NCBI RefSeq assembly: GCF_014645355.1
Contig: NZ_BMLS01000004.1
Coordinates: 1-64,000 of the forward strand
Reading direction: 5' to 3'
Source: Bowmanella pacifica
Lineage (GTDB): Bacteria; Pseudomonadota; Gammaproteobacteria; Enterobacterales; Alteromonadaceae
DNA: 64,000 bases
Below, piece after piece: positions 27,567 through 38,549 of the stretch. Position numbers and translations under genes: made by a program. Numbering within the stretch: position 1 is the first letter of the stretch; the number at the start of each line of letters is the position of its first letter. The notes beneath the pieces are model-generated. The model had not been told where the DNA came from, did no database searches, and saw only the letters and a program-made list of their open reading frames with translations.

Positions 27567-28412
27567 TCAATATAACAAACTGTATAGCTTACGGCGATAT
27601 TGGCTGGCTAATGGGTCTCCGGTGGGGAGTGCATTAAGGCAATCCAGCATCACTTTCCTAGCGTCACCAAAAGCCAAATCCGTTTGTAGCACTGTCATTA
27701 ATAACCCAAGGGCTTCTTCTACCCGTCCGGCCTGTTGCAGTTGTACGGCTAACTTAACCTTCAATTCAAGGTTATCGGGTTGTTGCTCAGACGCCTCTTG
27801 CAAGGCTTTAATTTCCGGGCTTTCTGCCGCCTGTTCGGCCAGTTCGATACGCCCTTTCAGGCTCTGATACTGAGCATCCTGATCCACCATACCAACACTG
27901 TCCAACAGCTCCCTGGCCTGTTGTAAACGCCCCAGTTCCAAATAAGCTTCAATCAGCACAAACTTAATATCTGCACGTTGGCTATCCAGATCATAAGCCT
28001 GCTTGGCCAGCCCAAAGGCTTGTTGTGCATCGCCTTCGCTCAGACTTAAGCGCGCTTGCTCTAGCAAGGTGTCAGCTGGACTGGGCAAATGTTTTTCCAG
28101 CATGGCGCGAATCTCAGACTCACCCTGTACGCCGGCAAAGCCATCAATAGGTTGACCATCCTTAACCAAAATCACAGTCGGCAGACTGCGCACTCCGAAT
28201 TGCATGGCAATTTGCTGCTGCTCATCACAATTTACCTTGGCCAAAATCAGATGCTGCGAATACTCCCCCGCCAGCTTCTCTAAAGTTGGCATCAAGCTCT
28301 TGCATTGTTCACACCAATCAGCCCAAAAATCGACCATAACCAACTTTTGCTGCGAGGCTTCCAGCATCACTTGCTGAAAATTATTCAAATCAACGTGAAT
28401 GATATTTTCCAC
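27567..28412 (-). CDS. cnoX: Thioredoxin-fold chaperedoxin CnoX (YbbN)
   Basis: CnoX holds unfolding proteins during oxidative stress and passes them to GroEL. The protein has an N-terminal thioredoxin domain (about residues 1-105) with a full C-x-x-C (WCEQC), where E. coli YbbN has SQHC, and a C-terminal TPR-like domain. I prefer GTG 28412 (VENIIHVDLNNFQQ, 281 residues), matching the family start, with GGAAAG just upstream; the frame opens 11 codons earlier. A weak GC hairpin lies at 27547-27562 after the stop. Confidence 0.9.
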   Translation of the reverse strand: MENIIHVDLNNFQQVMLEASQQKLVMVDFWADWCEQCKSLMPTLEKLAGEYSQHLILAKVNCDEQQQIAMQFGVRSLPTVILVKDGQPIDGFAGVQGESEIRAMLEKHLPSPADTLLEQARLSLSEGDAQQAFGLAKQAYDLDSQRADIKFVLIEAYLELGRLQQARELLDSVGMVDQDAQYQSLKGRIELAEQAAESPEIKALQEASEQQPDNLELKVKLAVQLQQAGRVEEALGLLMTVLQTDLAFGDARKVMLDCLNALPTGDPLASQYRRKLYSLLY

Positions 28413-28491
28413 AATTCTTTCCAAATTTAGACACCCAGATGGCATTGATTATCGGGTTAAAAAACACTTTTACAAGAGCCGCGCACAGACA

Positions 28492-28514
28492 ACAAAGGGC
28501 CTGCAGGCCCTTTG
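28492..28514 (-). terminator. Terminator of purEK
   Basis: A perfect palindrome ACAAAGGGCC/GGCCCTTTGT lies immediately after the purK stop codon. The T-run is broken, so termination strength is uncertain. Confidence 0.6.
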
Positions 28515-29654
28515 TCAGAACGACTGTAATTTTTGCCCTTCAGTTCGCAAATGCGGGAAATGCTCATCCGGGAGATAGTCGGCAAGCTCCAGCATAGTGC
28601 GGCCGAGCCGGGCATAATTGTCGCCAACCAGATTAATGTGCCCCATCTTGCGCTTGGCGCGAACGCTTTTGCCATACAAATGCAAATGACAACCACTGAT
28701 TTTCAGTAGTTCCAAATTGAGCTTGTCATAGCCAATGATATTGACCATCGCACTGGCGGCCGCCGCTTTAGTGTCCCCCAAAGGTAATCCACAAACAGCT
28801 CGCAAGTGATTCTCAAACTGGCAGGTATCAGCCCCCTGCATACTCCAGTGCCCCGAATTATGTACCCGTGGCGCAATTTCGTTAACCAGCAGCTGTTCTC
28901 CTACCTGGAAAAACTCCACCGCTAACACACCGACGTATCCAAGTCCTTCAGACAAACGGGTAAAGATATCCTGGGCTTGGGCGGTTAATGCAGCACTGCA
29001 AGCAGGAGCCGGCGCTATAGAGACATGCAACTGCCCCTGGTGATGCAGATTTTCTGCCAGAGGATAGAACTTAAGCTCTCCTTGCTTGCTACGTATACCC
29101 ACTAAAGAGACTTCACGGTCAAACAAGGACATTTGTTCAACCACCAAAGGCACCGCCTGCAAATCCAGTCCTGCTAACTCCTGCTTAAGCGCAGGCAGAT
29201 CTTCTCGACAAGTCAGGCGCCACTGGCCATAACCGTCATAACCATCTCGGCTGGCTTTCAAAATGAGCTTTTCACCCAGCGCATCGACCACCTCATCTAA
29301 CTGCGCTACATCGTCGACAATGCGGTGGCCGCAATTAGGCACTGCCAAGCGTTCAAGTAAGCGTTTTTCACGCACACGATCAGCCCCGGTCAGGATGGCT
29401 TCCATTCCGGGTAACAACTTGCCGGTTTTACGTGCCTGGTCCAGTAAGTCTTCTGGAATATGCTCAAATTCAACGGAAATCGCATCCGCCTCTAGCATGG
29501 CTTCATCCAGAGTAATGGATAACGGCATCTTACTGACCGGATCAACTACAATCCTGGCCCCCACATCGACAGCGGAGACTTCAATTCCCAAAGGTGCCCC
29601 TGCCAGATACATCATTCTGGCTAATTGACCGGCACCGAAGATCAATACCTTCAT
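28515..29654 (-). CDS. purK: 5-(carboxyamino)imidazole ribonucleotide synthase
   Basis: PurK uses ATP and bicarbonate to carboxylate AIR to N5-CAIR in purine synthesis. The 379-residue ATP-grasp enzyme starts [15 protein letters not shown]. It has the [11 protein letters not shown] loop near residue 135, the [18 protein letters not shown] block and [14 protein letters not shown]. Its start overlaps the purE stop by 4 nt (ATGA), so translation is coupled. Confidence 0.98.
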   Translation of the reverse strand: MKVLIFGAGQLARMMYLAGAPLGIEVSAVDVGARIVVDPVSKMPLSITLDEAMLEADAISVEFEHIPEDLLDQARKTGKLLPGMEAILTGADRVREKRLLERLAVPNCGHRIVDDVAQLDEVVDALGEKLILKASRDGYDGYGQWRLTCREDLPALKQELAGLDLQAVPLVVEQMSLFDREVSLVGIRSKQGELKFYPLAENLHHQGQLHVSIAPAPACSAALTAQAQDIFTRLSEGLGYVGVLAVEFFQVGEQLLVNEIAPRVHNSGHWSMQGADTCQFENHLRAVCGLPLGDTKAAAASAMVNIIGYDKLNLELLKISGCHLHLYGKSVRAKRKMGHINLVGDNYARLGRTMLELADYLPDEHFPHLRTEGQKLQSF

Positions 29655-30142
29655 TCAGGCAGCTCCAGGGTTTGGTTAGCCAGTACCATATTGGTTTGCG
29701 CCTGACGAAACGCCTTAATGCGATCCGTCAGAGCCTTATCGCTGATGGCCAGAATCTGTGCCGCTAACAAACCGGCATTAGCCGCGCCAGCTTCACCGAT
29801 AGCCAGCGTGCCAACAGCCACACCTTTAGGCATTTGTACTATAGAGTACAGAGAATCAACACCGCTCAGGGCTTTTGATTTGACAGGCACCCCTAAGACG
29901 GGAAGGTGCGTATGAGCCGCGATCATGCCAGGCAAATGGGCTGCTCCACCAGCGCCAGCAATGATGACCTCAAAGCCCTGTTGTGCCGCACCATGGGCGA
30001 ATTCACACAACAGATCAGGGGTTCTGTGGGCAGAGACTACTCTGGCAGTAAAATCCACGCCTAACTCTTTCAACATCAGGGCGGCCTGCTGCATAGTAGG
30101 CCAATCAGACTGCGACCCCATCACAATGGCAACTTTGGGCAT
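29651..30142 (-). CDS. purE: N5-carboxyaminoimidazole ribonucleotide mutase
   Basis: PurE converts N5-CAIR to CAIR. The 163-residue class I enzyme has the family signature [10 protein letters not shown], the catalytic SAHRTPD and the [11 protein letters not shown] loop. Of two adjacent ATGs I choose 30142, because GAGGAG would be only 2 nt from the first. purE leads the purEK operon. I found no convincing PurR box upstream. Confidence 0.97.
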   Translation of the reverse strand: MPKVAIVMGSQSDWPTMQQAALMLKELGVDFTARVVSAHRTPDLLCEFAHGAAQQGFEVIIAGAGGAAHLPGMIAAHTHLPVLGVPVKSKALSGVDSLYSIVQMPKGVAVGTLAIGEAGAANAGLLAAQILAISDKALTDRIKAFRQAQTNMVLANQTLELPE

Positions 30143-30145
30143 CAT

Positions 30146-30473
30146 AGCTCCTCATTTAATCAGAAATAGCCAACCAACCGGGTAAGGTTAAACATTGCCT
30201 TAGCCTTCGGGCTGGAAAAACAGATGCGCGATTGTACATTAAACTGCCGCCCAGCCAAAGCGCCACTAAGGTCGACCGTCATTGCCCCCCAGGAATTGTT
30301 ATTCCGTCGAATAACCATCCTATCTACCACTTTAAAATCAATCAGTTAAGCCATGAAAATGCGCCCTACTCAGCTGATTTACGACGCTTTTACTGGCGGC
30401 GGACTCAGGAATAGCTGACAAAAGTACCGGGACGCAGACCAGCTCCTTATAACGAATAATGAAGTCACGTTCC
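30146..30473. other. Intergenic region between purE and the nhaA remnant
   Basis: About 330 bp without a credible gene. It holds the purE ribosome binding site at the left and a 6+6 inverted repeat TTATTC-CGTC-GAATAA at 30298-30313. The rest looks featureless and may include the former nhaA promoter. Confidence 0.5.
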
Positions 30474-31416
30474 ATGAATGCATGGAAGGATTTTTTCAAA
30501 CTGGAGTCAGCAAGCGGCATCTTGTTCATGATCGCCGCCGCTCTCGCTCTTATCGTAGCCAACTCCCCACTGGCCACACTCTAGGATTCATTTCTTAATA
30601 TTCCCGTTGCCGTTCAGGTCGGGAAACTGGAAATTGCTAAACCTCTACTGCTTTGGATCAATGACGGATTCATGGCGATATTTTTCTTCTTAGTCGGTCT
30701 GGAACTCAAACGAGAAATCCGCTCCGGCCAATTATCCAAACCGGATAACATTATATTGCCAGCTATTGGCGCCTTGGGTGGCATGGCAATTCCAGCCGCA
30801 ATCTACGTGTTTTTTACCATGGGCGACGAACATGCGTTGTCAGGCTGGGATTCCTGTTGCAACCAACATCGCGCTTGCCCTGGGCGTACTGACGCTGTTA
30901 GGGAGCCGCATCCCCACCAGCCTTAAGGTGTTTTTAGTGTCGTTGGCTATTATCGATGACATTGGTGCAATTTTGATTATTGCCCTGTTTTATACCAACC
31001 ATATCTCTACTGGGCCACTGATTGTTGCAGGTATAAGCTTGTTTATTCTGTGGTGGATGAACAAACGCAACGTCACAGAAATCGCCTCCTATGTGCTGAT
31101 AGGCGTCGTTCTGTGGGTAGCCATGCTTAAATCCACAGTGCACGCCACATTGGCTGGTGTACTGCTGGCCTTTTTTATTCCCATGTACGACAAGAAAAAA
31201 GCCGGTTATCTGCCCGTTCAAGAGTTGGAGCACAGCCTCCACCCAGCAGTAACCTAGGTTATTCTGCCTTTATTTGCCTTTGCCAATGCCGGTATCAACT
31301 TTTCGGATATGGGCATGGAGTCCATTGCTCACCTGGTCACATTAGGGGTTCTGCTTGGCTTGTTTGTTGGTAAGCAAATTGATGTATTTGGTTTCTGCTA
31401 CGTATGTGCTGTAAAG
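30474..31416 (+). pseudogene. nhaA: nhaA sodium/proton antiporter pseudogene
   Basis: Across three segments the translation follows NhaA. The first is MNAWKDFFKLESASG to an amber codon at 30582-30584. The second is [25 protein letters not shown] to about 30850, where two bases appear lost at the SGWGIPVAT position. The third, in a new frame ([36 protein letters not shown]), runs to a second amber codon at 31255-31257. A last piece, [12 protein letters not shown], fades out near 31416. About 100 C-terminal residues are missing. The Asp equivalent to E. coli D133 is Asn (ATNIALALG). The gene cannot make a working antiporter. Confidence 0.92.
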
Positions 31417-31422
31417 ACAAAA

Positions 31423-31448
31423 ACGTGGCCTGACATTTCAGGCCACGT
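31423..31448 (-). terminator. Terminator of the hybrid kinase gene
   Basis: An 11-bp perfect stem ACGTGGCCTGA/TCAGGCCACGT with a 4-nt loop is followed on the minus strand by TTTTTGTCTTT. It lies 18 nt after the kinase stop codon and just past the truncated end of the nhaA remnant. Confidence 0.88.
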
Positions 31449-31465
31449 ACCCTGTGAGTTTTACC

Positions 31466-34400
31466 TCAATTTGCCGGCAAGGCTTGCATAGCTTGCCGGC
31501 AGACACCGAGGGCAACAGCGTAGTCCATCACTTCCATCGCAGCCTCTATTTCTCCTGCCAGTTTCGGTAATTGTTGACGCAACTGACCGAGCAACCGTTC
31601 ACTTTGGCGTAGGGCTTCAACATCAGAGGCAACCAGCAAGGCTTCCAGTTTGGACAATTCCTCAGATAAGTTTAGAGAACAGGGAACGTCCCCCTCTGCC
31701 TGTTCAGCAGGATTCTGCGCCAACCAACCTGCTGCCGCCTCTTCAGCTTGTTGCAATTGTGTCAGCAAAAGCGCATGTAAGGCCTCATAATCGCCTTGCG
31801 TATCATGACGAAGTAAAGCCTCTAATTGGCTGGCCGTCTGGCTGGCCGCGTTCGCCCCAACCATAGCCGCCGAGCCTTTCATAGTGTGAAAAACATCCGC
31901 CGCCGACTGGCAGTCAACTTTTGGACGTTCGATTGACATTTCACTGGTCAATGCCGGTATATCTGTAAGGAAGCTTTGTATCGCTTTTCGGTAGACACTG
32001 AGGTTGCCCCCCATGCGCTGAATAGCAGCCTGAGAAGCAAAGCACTGCTGAGCGTCCTTTTCAGTGATTGAAGCCGCAGGCGCAACTCGGGCAGACCCCT
32101 CTGACAAATTACGTAAGATAACGTCTACCAACCGGTCTAGTTCAAAGGGCTTGCCGATATGGTCATTCATCCCAGCCTCTATGGCTGCTACCTTGTCACT
32201 CTCCATCGCATTGGCAGTCATCGCGATAATAGGCAAGGCAGCATTCGCCGTGGATTTTCTTATCGCTGTGGTCGCCGCATAGCCATCCATATAAGGCATC
32301 TGAATATCCATTAGCACCAGATCAATAGCCCCACCATGCGACATCACCATTTCCACGGCCTGCTCACCATTGTGGGCGACCTCAACCAAAGCACCTTCTA
32401 ATTGCAGCAATTCGGTGGCAACTTGCTGATTGGTTGGGTTGTCCTCAGCAAGCAAGATAGTCACTCCCTGTAAGCGCGGTTTATCTGAAAATAATGCTGG
32501 TGTGAAACGTTTTTTTTGCCCAAAGGTATCGGCAATAGTATCCAGCAGTACAGAGGGGGTCACAGGCTTCAACAAGTGCGCGTTAATAACCTCGCCCTGC
32601 TCAACGTTGTGCTGACGTAACAATTCATCACCATGTGCAGTTACCATAATGATCATCGGCAACTTATCGGCCGGATACATGGCACGAATACATTCACAAG
32701 TTTCCCAGCCATCCATGCCCGGCATTACCCAATCCATCAGCAAAACATCACATGGTGGACGTGTCCCTCCTTTGGCCATATAGCTAATTGCCATATCGCC
32801 CTGAGGCAAGGTATCTGCCTGCCAGCCAAAAGACTCAACCATTCCACTTAACACATCCCTGGCACCGGCATTGTCATCCACAATAAGCACCTTGAGATTC
32901 TTTGGCAAACTATGCCAATCGCGCTCTTCAGCAAGCTGGCAAGGCAAGTTAAAGTAGAACTCACTGCCCTTACCCGGCTCACTGAGCACCTTTAGCTCCC
33001 CTCCCATCTGATGGACCAAGCGTTGGCTGATGGCTAGCCCCAGCCCAGAGCCGCCGTAACGTCTGGCAGTTGAACTTTCAGCCTGTCGAAAGCCGTCAAA
33101 GATATGCGCCAGCTGCGACTCTGCAATACCTATTCCGGTATCCTTCACCCGGAACTCTAGCTCTAACTGGTCATCTTCGCGGCTCAGCAACTTCAATGAC
33201 AATATCACTTCACCACTTTCGGTGAACTTAATCGCGTTACCAGCCAGATTGATCAACACTTGCTGCAGCCGCAGCCCATCCACTATCGCCAGCTTAGGAC
33301 TGTCAGCGCCAATATCAAACAAAACCTCCAGAGGTTTATTGCCAATATCAGCAGACACTATAGAGCCAACTTCAACCATCATCATATCCAGGTTGCAAAC
33401 CTGTGGGTCCAGCTCCAGCTTGCCGGCTTCTACCCTTGAGAAATCAAGGATATCGTTAAGAATACTGAGTAGGAGTCGACCGGCTGACTCGGCTTTCTTT
33501 ACATAGTCCAGTTGGTTGGATTCCAGTTTGCCCTTTGACAGTAACTGCAGTAACCCCAGTATGGCATTCATAGGCGTGCGAATTTCATGGCTCATATTGG
33601 CCAGAAACACCGATTTAGCTCTGTTAGCACTGTCCGCCTCCAGCCTGGCGGCTTGTAATGTCTGCTCGTACGTGCGCCGAACCGTCACATCCCGGTTTAT
33701 CCCAACCACTCTCACAACCTCATGGAGCTGATTCCACTCCATGGCGGCGGATGCTTGTACAATACGTACATCACCATTTGGCCTGACAATACGAAACTCA
33801 GGATTAAAAGTACCGTTACCCGCAAGAGCTTCGGTCAGGGTAGACACGGCCATATCCCGGTCTTCGGGATGCAACATCCCAAACCACTCTTTATAAGTTA
33901 ACTGTTGCGACTCAGGAACCTGATAAATGCGATGCATCTGCTCATTCCATTCGAGCTTGTCGCTCGCAACGTCCCAGGTCCATACACCAAGCTCCCCCAC
34001 CTCTACGGCTTTAAGCAAATGCTCCTTGGTACTTTCCAGTTCATTACGTATTTGCACCTGCTTGCTGATATCCGTGGCCATGCCCAGATATCCCGATACT
34101 TGTCCCTGCTCGTCGTACAAGCTAGTCACCGACAACAGCACCGGAAATTGTGTGTGATCCGCACGCACATAGGTCCATTCGTGAACATTAGGCAGCCCAT
34201 GTCGGGATTTGCAAATAAACACATCAAACCCCGGCCGGATCTCTTCACCCAACTCCTCGCTGAACTTCTCAGCGCGCTGAGCAACCTCCCTTTCCAGATG
34301 GAACATAGCAGGGGTTTGCTTGCCGATAATATCCCGGGCGGCATAACCCAACATTTTCTCCGCTGCCGGGTTAAACATCAGTATGGTGCCATCAACGTCC

Positions 34401-35941
34401 GCGGCTATGACGCCATAACCTGCCTGGGCCAAAATCGCCTTTTGTAGCCGATGCATTTCAGAAATTTCCGCCGTTTGCTCTGCAACACGGTGTTCCAATT
34501 CCTGGTTAAGCTTTTGAATCTGCCGTTCAACCGCTTTTTGTCGACCGATATCACGCATGATGGCCGCGACACCAATAGCGACCTTGTTTTCATCCAAGAC
34601 GGGCGTAACCGAAACCGACAACTCTGCCAAACTGCCATCTTTGCGTTTTCGCACTGTGTCATAAGGCAATATCATTTTGCCTTGACGAATCATCTCCAGT
34701 GCACGCTCTGATTCATCCTGTTTATCCTCGGGCACCATTAAGCTGACATACTTCTTACCAAGTACTTCCTCGTGTCCAAAGCCAAAGATGCGCTCTGCCG
34801 CTAAGTTCCAGTCAGTGATAACACCATTGAGATCGGTACTTACCACCGCATCCTGGCTGTTGGTCACTATTGCCGCCAGGCGTCCCTGTTGTCGTTGCAA
34901 CTGCTGACGCTGCTGCATATTCAACCAATACAGCAGCAACAAGCTGCCAATGGCCCCCATGCCAAGCAACATGCTTACAAACAGCTTGCCAGTAGCCACA
35001 GCCGCCGCATGATCTACACGGGTTTGTGAATACAGCATGCTAAGCGTGATAAACCTTGCGTTTTCAGCGGTATCCAGCGAAACCTCACGCTGTACAACAT
35101 AGAAGATTTCGTTATCTCGTTGTGCCATCAGGTGACCCGACTCAGAAAAACCGCTTTGAAATTCATCCTGCCAGCGCCACGCCGCGCCCTTTTCAAAGGC
35201 GAAAGCGCGCTCAGGTTCCGGGTGCCATAAAAAGTCACCGTGTTGGTTGGTCAGAAATAAAGGCTCGCGGGACGAAACGCCTTCACTGGCATTATTGATA
35301 ATGACATTAGCATCTACATTAAGAATAACGATGCCAAACAGCTGATTGAACTCATCAAAAACAGGAGTAGATATACGCAGTGTCGGGCGGTAAGGGATTT
35401 CCAACTCCCCAAATTCGCGGTTTAGATTGATGTCGGACACATATAATTGTCCGGCCTGTAGCCTGCTGGTTTCCTGAAAATAGTCGCGATGTGCTTTATG
35501 TTGCAATTCCGCAGGTGGTACCGCCTGCAACTGGTTGTTGACACGATTCACTCGCACCAACTCCAGACCGTCATCTGCCACGCCAATGTACCTGACCTGC
35601 AAAGCTATGGGATGGCTCTGCATAAAACCGACAAAGATCTGACTAAGGCGTGATTTCCAGGATTCACTGCTACTTTGCTCTAAAGCATCAAAGCCGTCGT
35701 TGTGAGCGGCCCGCGCCAAGCCGCTGATCGGTGGCACCGACGCCAAAAACAACACGCTGCGTTTTAGCGTTTCAACCGACGCCTGCAAATGCTCAGCCCG
35801 CAGCGACACTTGTCCGTTTAATTTGCTGTCAAGTTGGTCAATGCTCCGCTGACGCTCTTTACCTACGTTCCAAACAAATGCCGCCGCTGCCGCCGCAGCA
35901 AATAGCACCACAACCGCCAACCAGCTAATCCTGCGCAACAC
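31466..35941 (-). CDS. Multi-domain hybrid sensor histidine kinase with HPt
   Basis: The 1491-residue protein has a transmembrane helix at about 6-25 and a large periplasmic Cache-like sensor to about 315. A second helix (about 320-342) and three PAS domains (about 352-465, 498-630, 645-765) follow. HisKA ([12 protein letters not shown] near 790) precedes a HATPase with DTGIGI and GGSGLGLAI. Two receiver domains come next: [16 protein letters not shown] near 1015-1140 and [16 protein letters not shown] near 1160-1280. The last domain is an HPt with [12 protein letters not shown] near 1330. All phosphorelay residues are present. The target regulator is not adjacent and its signal is unknown. 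Confidence 0.95.
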   Translation of the reverse strand: MLRRISWLAVVVLFAAAAAAAFVWNVGKERQRSIDQLDSKLNGQVSLRAEHLQASVETLKRSVLFLASVPPISGLARAAHNDGFDALEQSSSESWKSRLSQIFVGFMQSHPIALQVRYIGVADDGLELVRVNRVNNQLQAVPPAELQHKAHRDYFQETSRLQAGQLYVSDINLNREFGELEIPYRPTLRISTPVFDEFNQLFGIVILNVDANVIINNASEGVSSREPLFLTNQHGDFLWHPEPERAFAFEKGAAWRWQDEFQSGFSESGHLMAQRDNEIFYVVQREVSLDTAENARFITLSMLYSQTRVDHAAAVATGKLFVSMLLGMGAIGSLLLLYWLNMQQRQQLQRQQGRLAAIVTNSQDAVVSTDLNGVITDWNLAAERIFGFGHEEVLGKKYVSLMVPEDKQDESERALEMIRQGKMILPYDTVRKRKDGSLAELSVSVTPVLDENKVAIGVAAIMRDIGRQKAVERQIQKLNQELEHRVAEQTAEISEMHRLQKAILAQAGYGVIAADVDGTILMFNPAAEKMLGYAARDIIGKQTPAMFHLEREVAQRAEKFSEELGEEIRPGFDVFICKSRHGLPNVHEWTYVRADHTQFPVLLSVTSLYDEQGQVSGYLGMATDISKQVQIRNELESTKEHLLKAVEVGELGVWTWDVASDKLEWNEQMHRIYQVPESQQLTYKEWFGMLHPEDRDMAVSTLTEALAGNGTFNPEFRIVRPNGDVRIVQASAAMEWNQLHEVVRVVGINRDVTVRRTYEQTLQAARLEADSANRAKSVFLANMSHEIRTPMNAILGLLQLLSKGKLESNQLDYVKKAESAGRLLLSILNDILDFSRVEAGKLELDPQVCNLDMMMVEVGSIVSADIGNKPLEVLFDIGADSPKLAIVDGLRLQQVLINLAGNAIKFTESGEVILSLKLLSREDDQLELEFRVKDTGIGIAESQLAHIFDGFRQAESSTARRYGGSGLGLAISQRLVHQMGGELKVLSEPGKGSEFYFNLPCQLAEERDWHSLPKNLKVLIVDDNAGARDVLSGMVESFGWQADTLPQGDMAISYMAKGGTRPPCDVLLMDWVMPGMDGWETCECIRAMYPADKLPMIIMVTAHGDELLRQHNVEQGEVINAHLLKPVTPSVLLDTIADTFGQKKRFTPALFSDKPRLQGVTILLAEDNPTNQQVATELLQLEGALVEVAHNGEQAVEMVMSHGGAIDLVLMDIQMPYMDGYAATTAIRKSTANAALPIIAMTANAMESDKVAAIEAGMNDHIGKPFELDRLVDVILRNLSEGSARVAPAASITEKDAQQCFASQAAIQRMGGNLSVYRKAIQSFLTDIPALTSEMSIERPKVDCQSAADVFHTMKGSAAMVGANAASQTASQLEALLRHDTQGDYEALHALLLTQLQQAEEAAAGWLAQNPAEQAEGDVPCSLNLSEELSKLEALLVASDVEALRQSERLLGQLRQQLPKLAGEIEAAMEVMDYAVALGVCRQAMQALPAN

Positions 35942-36145
35942 TGCTATTCCCCAACCTTATTGACACAACATGAACTTAACATCATCTATCCCTTTATAAA
36001 CCCACGCATTACCAGCATATTATTCCCAGCAGTCAAAGGGTGATTATCAGCCAACGGTTGAAAAATGCCAGACCCATCCCAATCTCTGACCGATTCCCAA
36101 GTCCCAAGGCCATCAATCCGCCAACCCAAACAGGATACCCTGAAA

Positions 36146-37096
36146 ATGCAAAATGCTTTGGAAATTCAGGGGCTGCGCAAAACCTATCGAGGTGGTGTCG
36201 AAGCCCTTAAAGGTATAGACCTGACAGTAAAAGAAGGGGATTTTTTCGCTCTTCTTGGCCCCAATGGAGCAGGTAAATCCACCACCATCGGCATTATCGC
36301 CAGTTTAGTCAACAAATCTGCTGGCAGTGTGGTTATCTTTGCCGACGACATGGATAAAAACCTGGTCAAGGCGAAGTCTCATATCGGCTTAGTGCCACAG
36401 GAGTTCAACTTCAACCAGTTTGAAACACTATTGCAGATAGTCTGCAATCAAGCTGGCTATTACGGAGTACCTCGCTCTGTTGCTATAGAGCGCGCTGAAA
36501 AGTACCTGAAACAACTCGACTTGTGGGAAAAGCGTAATATGCCAGCTCGCACCTTATCAGGTGGCATGAAGCGAAGGCTGATGATAGCCAGGGCATTAAT
36601 GCATGAACCTAAGGTACTGATCCTGGATGAGCCCACCGCAGGCGTAGATATTGAAATTCGCCGCTCCATGTGGACATTCCTGCAAGAGATAAACCGTCAG
36701 GGCATCACCATTATTCTGACAACTCACTATCTGGAAGAAGCGGAAATGCTGTGCCGCAACATTGCGATCATCGATAAAGGGCGCATTATTGAAAACACCA
36801 GTATGAAAGGCTTACTGTCTAAGTTAAACGTAGAAACCTTTATTCTCGATCTTCCCCCAAACAGCGTAAAACCGCGGCTTGAAGGCTTTGACTACAGACA
36901 ACTGGATGACCATACCTTGGAAGTGGATGTGCCTAAAGCCACAGGGCTGAACGGCGTCTTTAGCCAGTTATCGGAGCAAGGCGTACAAGTACTCAGCATG
37001 CGAAATAAGGCCAACCGTCTGGAAGAACTGTTTGTACGGCTGGTTGAAGACGGGCGCAACCAATCCATTAAGGATAAGGAAGTACAACATGGCTAA
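36146..37096 (+). CDS. yadG: ABC transporter ATP-binding protein, YadG-like
   Basis: I start this at ATG 36146 (MQNALEIQGLRKTYRGG, 316 residues); the 27 residues before it in the open frame look non-coding. Walker A GPNGAGKSTT, signature LSGGMKRR, Walker B LILDEPTAGVD and the switch His in LTTHYLEEAE are intact. The C-terminal extension is typical of ABC-2 exporters. Its stop overlaps the permease start by 8 nt. In E. coli yadGH also lie near panBCD. The exported substrate is unknown. Confidence 0.93.
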   Translation: MQNALEIQGLRKTYRGGVEALKGIDLTVKEGDFFALLGPNGAGKSTTIGIIASLVNKSAGSVVIFADDMDKNLVKAKSHIGLVPQEFNFNQFETLLQIVCNQAGYYGVPRSVAIERAEKYLKQLDLWEKRNMPARTLSGGMKRRLMIARALMHEPKVLILDEPTAGVDIEIRRSMWTFLQEINRQGITIILTTHYLEEAEMLCRNIAIIDKGRIIENTSMKGLLSKLNVETFILDLPPNSVKPRLEGFDYRQLDDHTLEVDVPKATGLNGVFSQLSEQGVQVLSMRNKANRLEELFVRLVEDGRNQSIKDKEVQHG

Positions 37097-37859
37097 TCTG
37101 CAGTTTATCGCCCTGAAAACCTTGTGGCGTAAAGAATGCACCCGTTTTCTGCGCATCTGGGTGCAAACCCTGGTTCCCCCCGCTATAACTATGAGCCTGT
37201 ATTTTGTGATTTTCGGCAGTCTCATTGGTAGCCGTATCGGCGAAATGGGTGGCTTCAGCTATATGGAATTTATTGTACCCGGCCTGATTATGATGTCGGT
37301 GATCACTAATGCCTACGCCAATGTGTCTTCTTCCTTCTTCAGCGCCAAATTCCAGCGCAATGTGGAAGAGTTATTAGTGGCGCCGCTGTCCAATTGGATC
37401 ATCATTCTCGGCTTTGTCGGTGGTGGCGTGGCCCGTGCCCTGCTGGTCGGCTTGATTGTTACCCTGGTGTCGCTGTTTTTTGTGGATATTCAGATCCATC
37501 ACCCGTTGATGCTGGTTACCACCCTGGTATTAACCTCGACCTTGTTTGCCGCCGCTGGACTGGTGAATGCGGTGTATGCCAAAACCTTTGATGACATCAG
37601 CGTGATCCCCACCTTTGTGCTGACCCCCCTTACCTATTTGGGCGGTGTATTTTATTCCCTCACCTTGTTACCGGAGTTTTGGCAATGGGTGAGCAAAGCC
37701 AACCCCATAGTGTATATGGTCAATGGATTCCGTTACGGTTTTCTCGGTGTGTCGGATGTCGGCATTGGCACCTCCATTGCGGTACTGCTAGCCTTTAACC
37801 TGGCGCTGTTCGCCACCGCATGGCATTTGATTAATAAAGGCGTAGGGATCCGTAGCTGA
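37089..37859 (+). CDS. yadH: ABC-2 type transporter permease, YadH-like
   Basis: The 256-residue inner-membrane protein has six hydrophobic helices. It has the ABC-2 features ITMSLYFVIFGSLIGSRIGEMGGFSYMEFIVPGLIMMSV and a conserved PLTYLGGVFYSLTLLPEFWQ loop. Start at ATG 37089 overlaps the end of yadG, so the subunits are translationally coupled. It pairs with the YadG-like ATPase to form an exporter; the substrate is not known. Confidence 0.93.
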   Translation: MANLQFIALKTLWRKECTRFLRIWVQTLVPPAITMSLYFVIFGSLIGSRIGEMGGFSYMEFIVPGLIMMSVITNAYANVSSSFFSAKFQRNVEELLVAPLSNWIIILGFVGGGVARALLVGLIVTLVSLFFVDIQIHHPLMLVTTLVLTSTLFAAAGLVNAVYAKTFDDISVIPTFVLTPLTYLGGVFYSLTLLPEFWQWVSKANPIVYMVNGFRYGFLGVSDVGIGTSIAVLLAFNLALFATAWHLINKGVGIRS

Positions 37860-38518
37860 TGGGTGAGTCTAAAATTGTCACCAGTAACCAACAGGGGCCG
37901 CACGAGAAGCTTGAAGAGCTGGTCAGGCGTCACCTGAGCAGTGAATCACAAAAGCCCTTTAGCCAACATACCCTGGATGCCTTTGCCGAAGCACAGGCCT
38001 GGCTCAAAGACTGGCAAGGGCCGCTGATTATGGACTCCTGCTGCGGCGTGGGCGAAAGCACCGCGGTAATTGCCGCCCTCTATCCTGAGGCGAAAGTCAT
38101 TGGTGTGGATAAGTCTGCACTGCGCACCAGCAAACACGAGCGTGGTTATGCAGTGGATCAGGACAATTACCTGGTACTGCGGGCCGATCTGAATGACTTT
38201 TGGCGGCTGGCTTATCAAAGTGGCTGGAAACTGCAGCGGCACTTCCTGCTCTACCCCAACCCCTGGCCCAAATCCATGCATGTAAAGCGGCGCTGGCATG
38301 GCGGGGCCTCCTTTGCTGATATCCTCAAGCTGGGCGGTACCCTAACAGTGCGCAGTAACTGGCCCTTGTATATCGAAGAATTTGCTTTGGCACTAGGTAT
38401 TGCAGGTATTCAGGCAACCCCCGCGCTTTATCAGGCCGACCAGTCCATGACACCCTTTGAGCGTAAATACTGGGCGAGCGGTCAGCAAAGCTGGCAGTTG
38501 GAAGTCGCGCTGCCTTAA
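37859..38518 (+). CDS. TrmB-like tRNA (guanine-N7) methyltransferase family protein
   Basis: The 219-residue SAM-dependent methyltransferase resembles TrmB. The SAM-binding loop is MDSCCGVGEST (residues about 58-68), with an acidic strand end VIGVDKS. The TrmB-type LLYPNPWPKSMHVKRR loop and TVRSNWPLYIEEFA near 165-180 are also present. Because TrmB normally has a GFGMG loop and a FPDPWPK motif, this is probably a divergent paralogue. It overlaps the YadH-like gene by one base (TGATG), so it is expressed with the exporter. A terminator follows. Confidence 0.8.
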   Translation: MGESKIVTSNQQGPHEKLEELVRRHLSSESQKPFSQHTLDAFAEAQAWLKDWQGPLIMDSCCGVGESTAVIAALYPEAKVIGVDKSALRTSKHERGYAVDQDNYLVLRADLNDFWRLAYQSGWKLQRHFLLYPNPWPKSMHVKRRWHGGASFADILKLGGTLTVRSNWPLYIEEFALALGIAGIQATPALYQADQSMTPFERKYWASGQQSWQLEVALP

Positions 38519-38523
38519 TACCA

Positions 38524-38549
38524 GAGCCCGTTAATCCGGGCTCCTTTCT
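38524..38549 (+). terminator. Terminator after the yadGH-methyltransferase operon
   Basis: GAGCCCG/CGGGCTC with loop TTAATC (38524-38543) is followed by CTTTCTT, 5 nt after the stop codon. Confidence 0.8.

Noticed and set aside
30146-30240. PurR box upstream of purEK
   Set aside because: No sequence close to the ACGCAAACGTTTGCGT palindrome is present.
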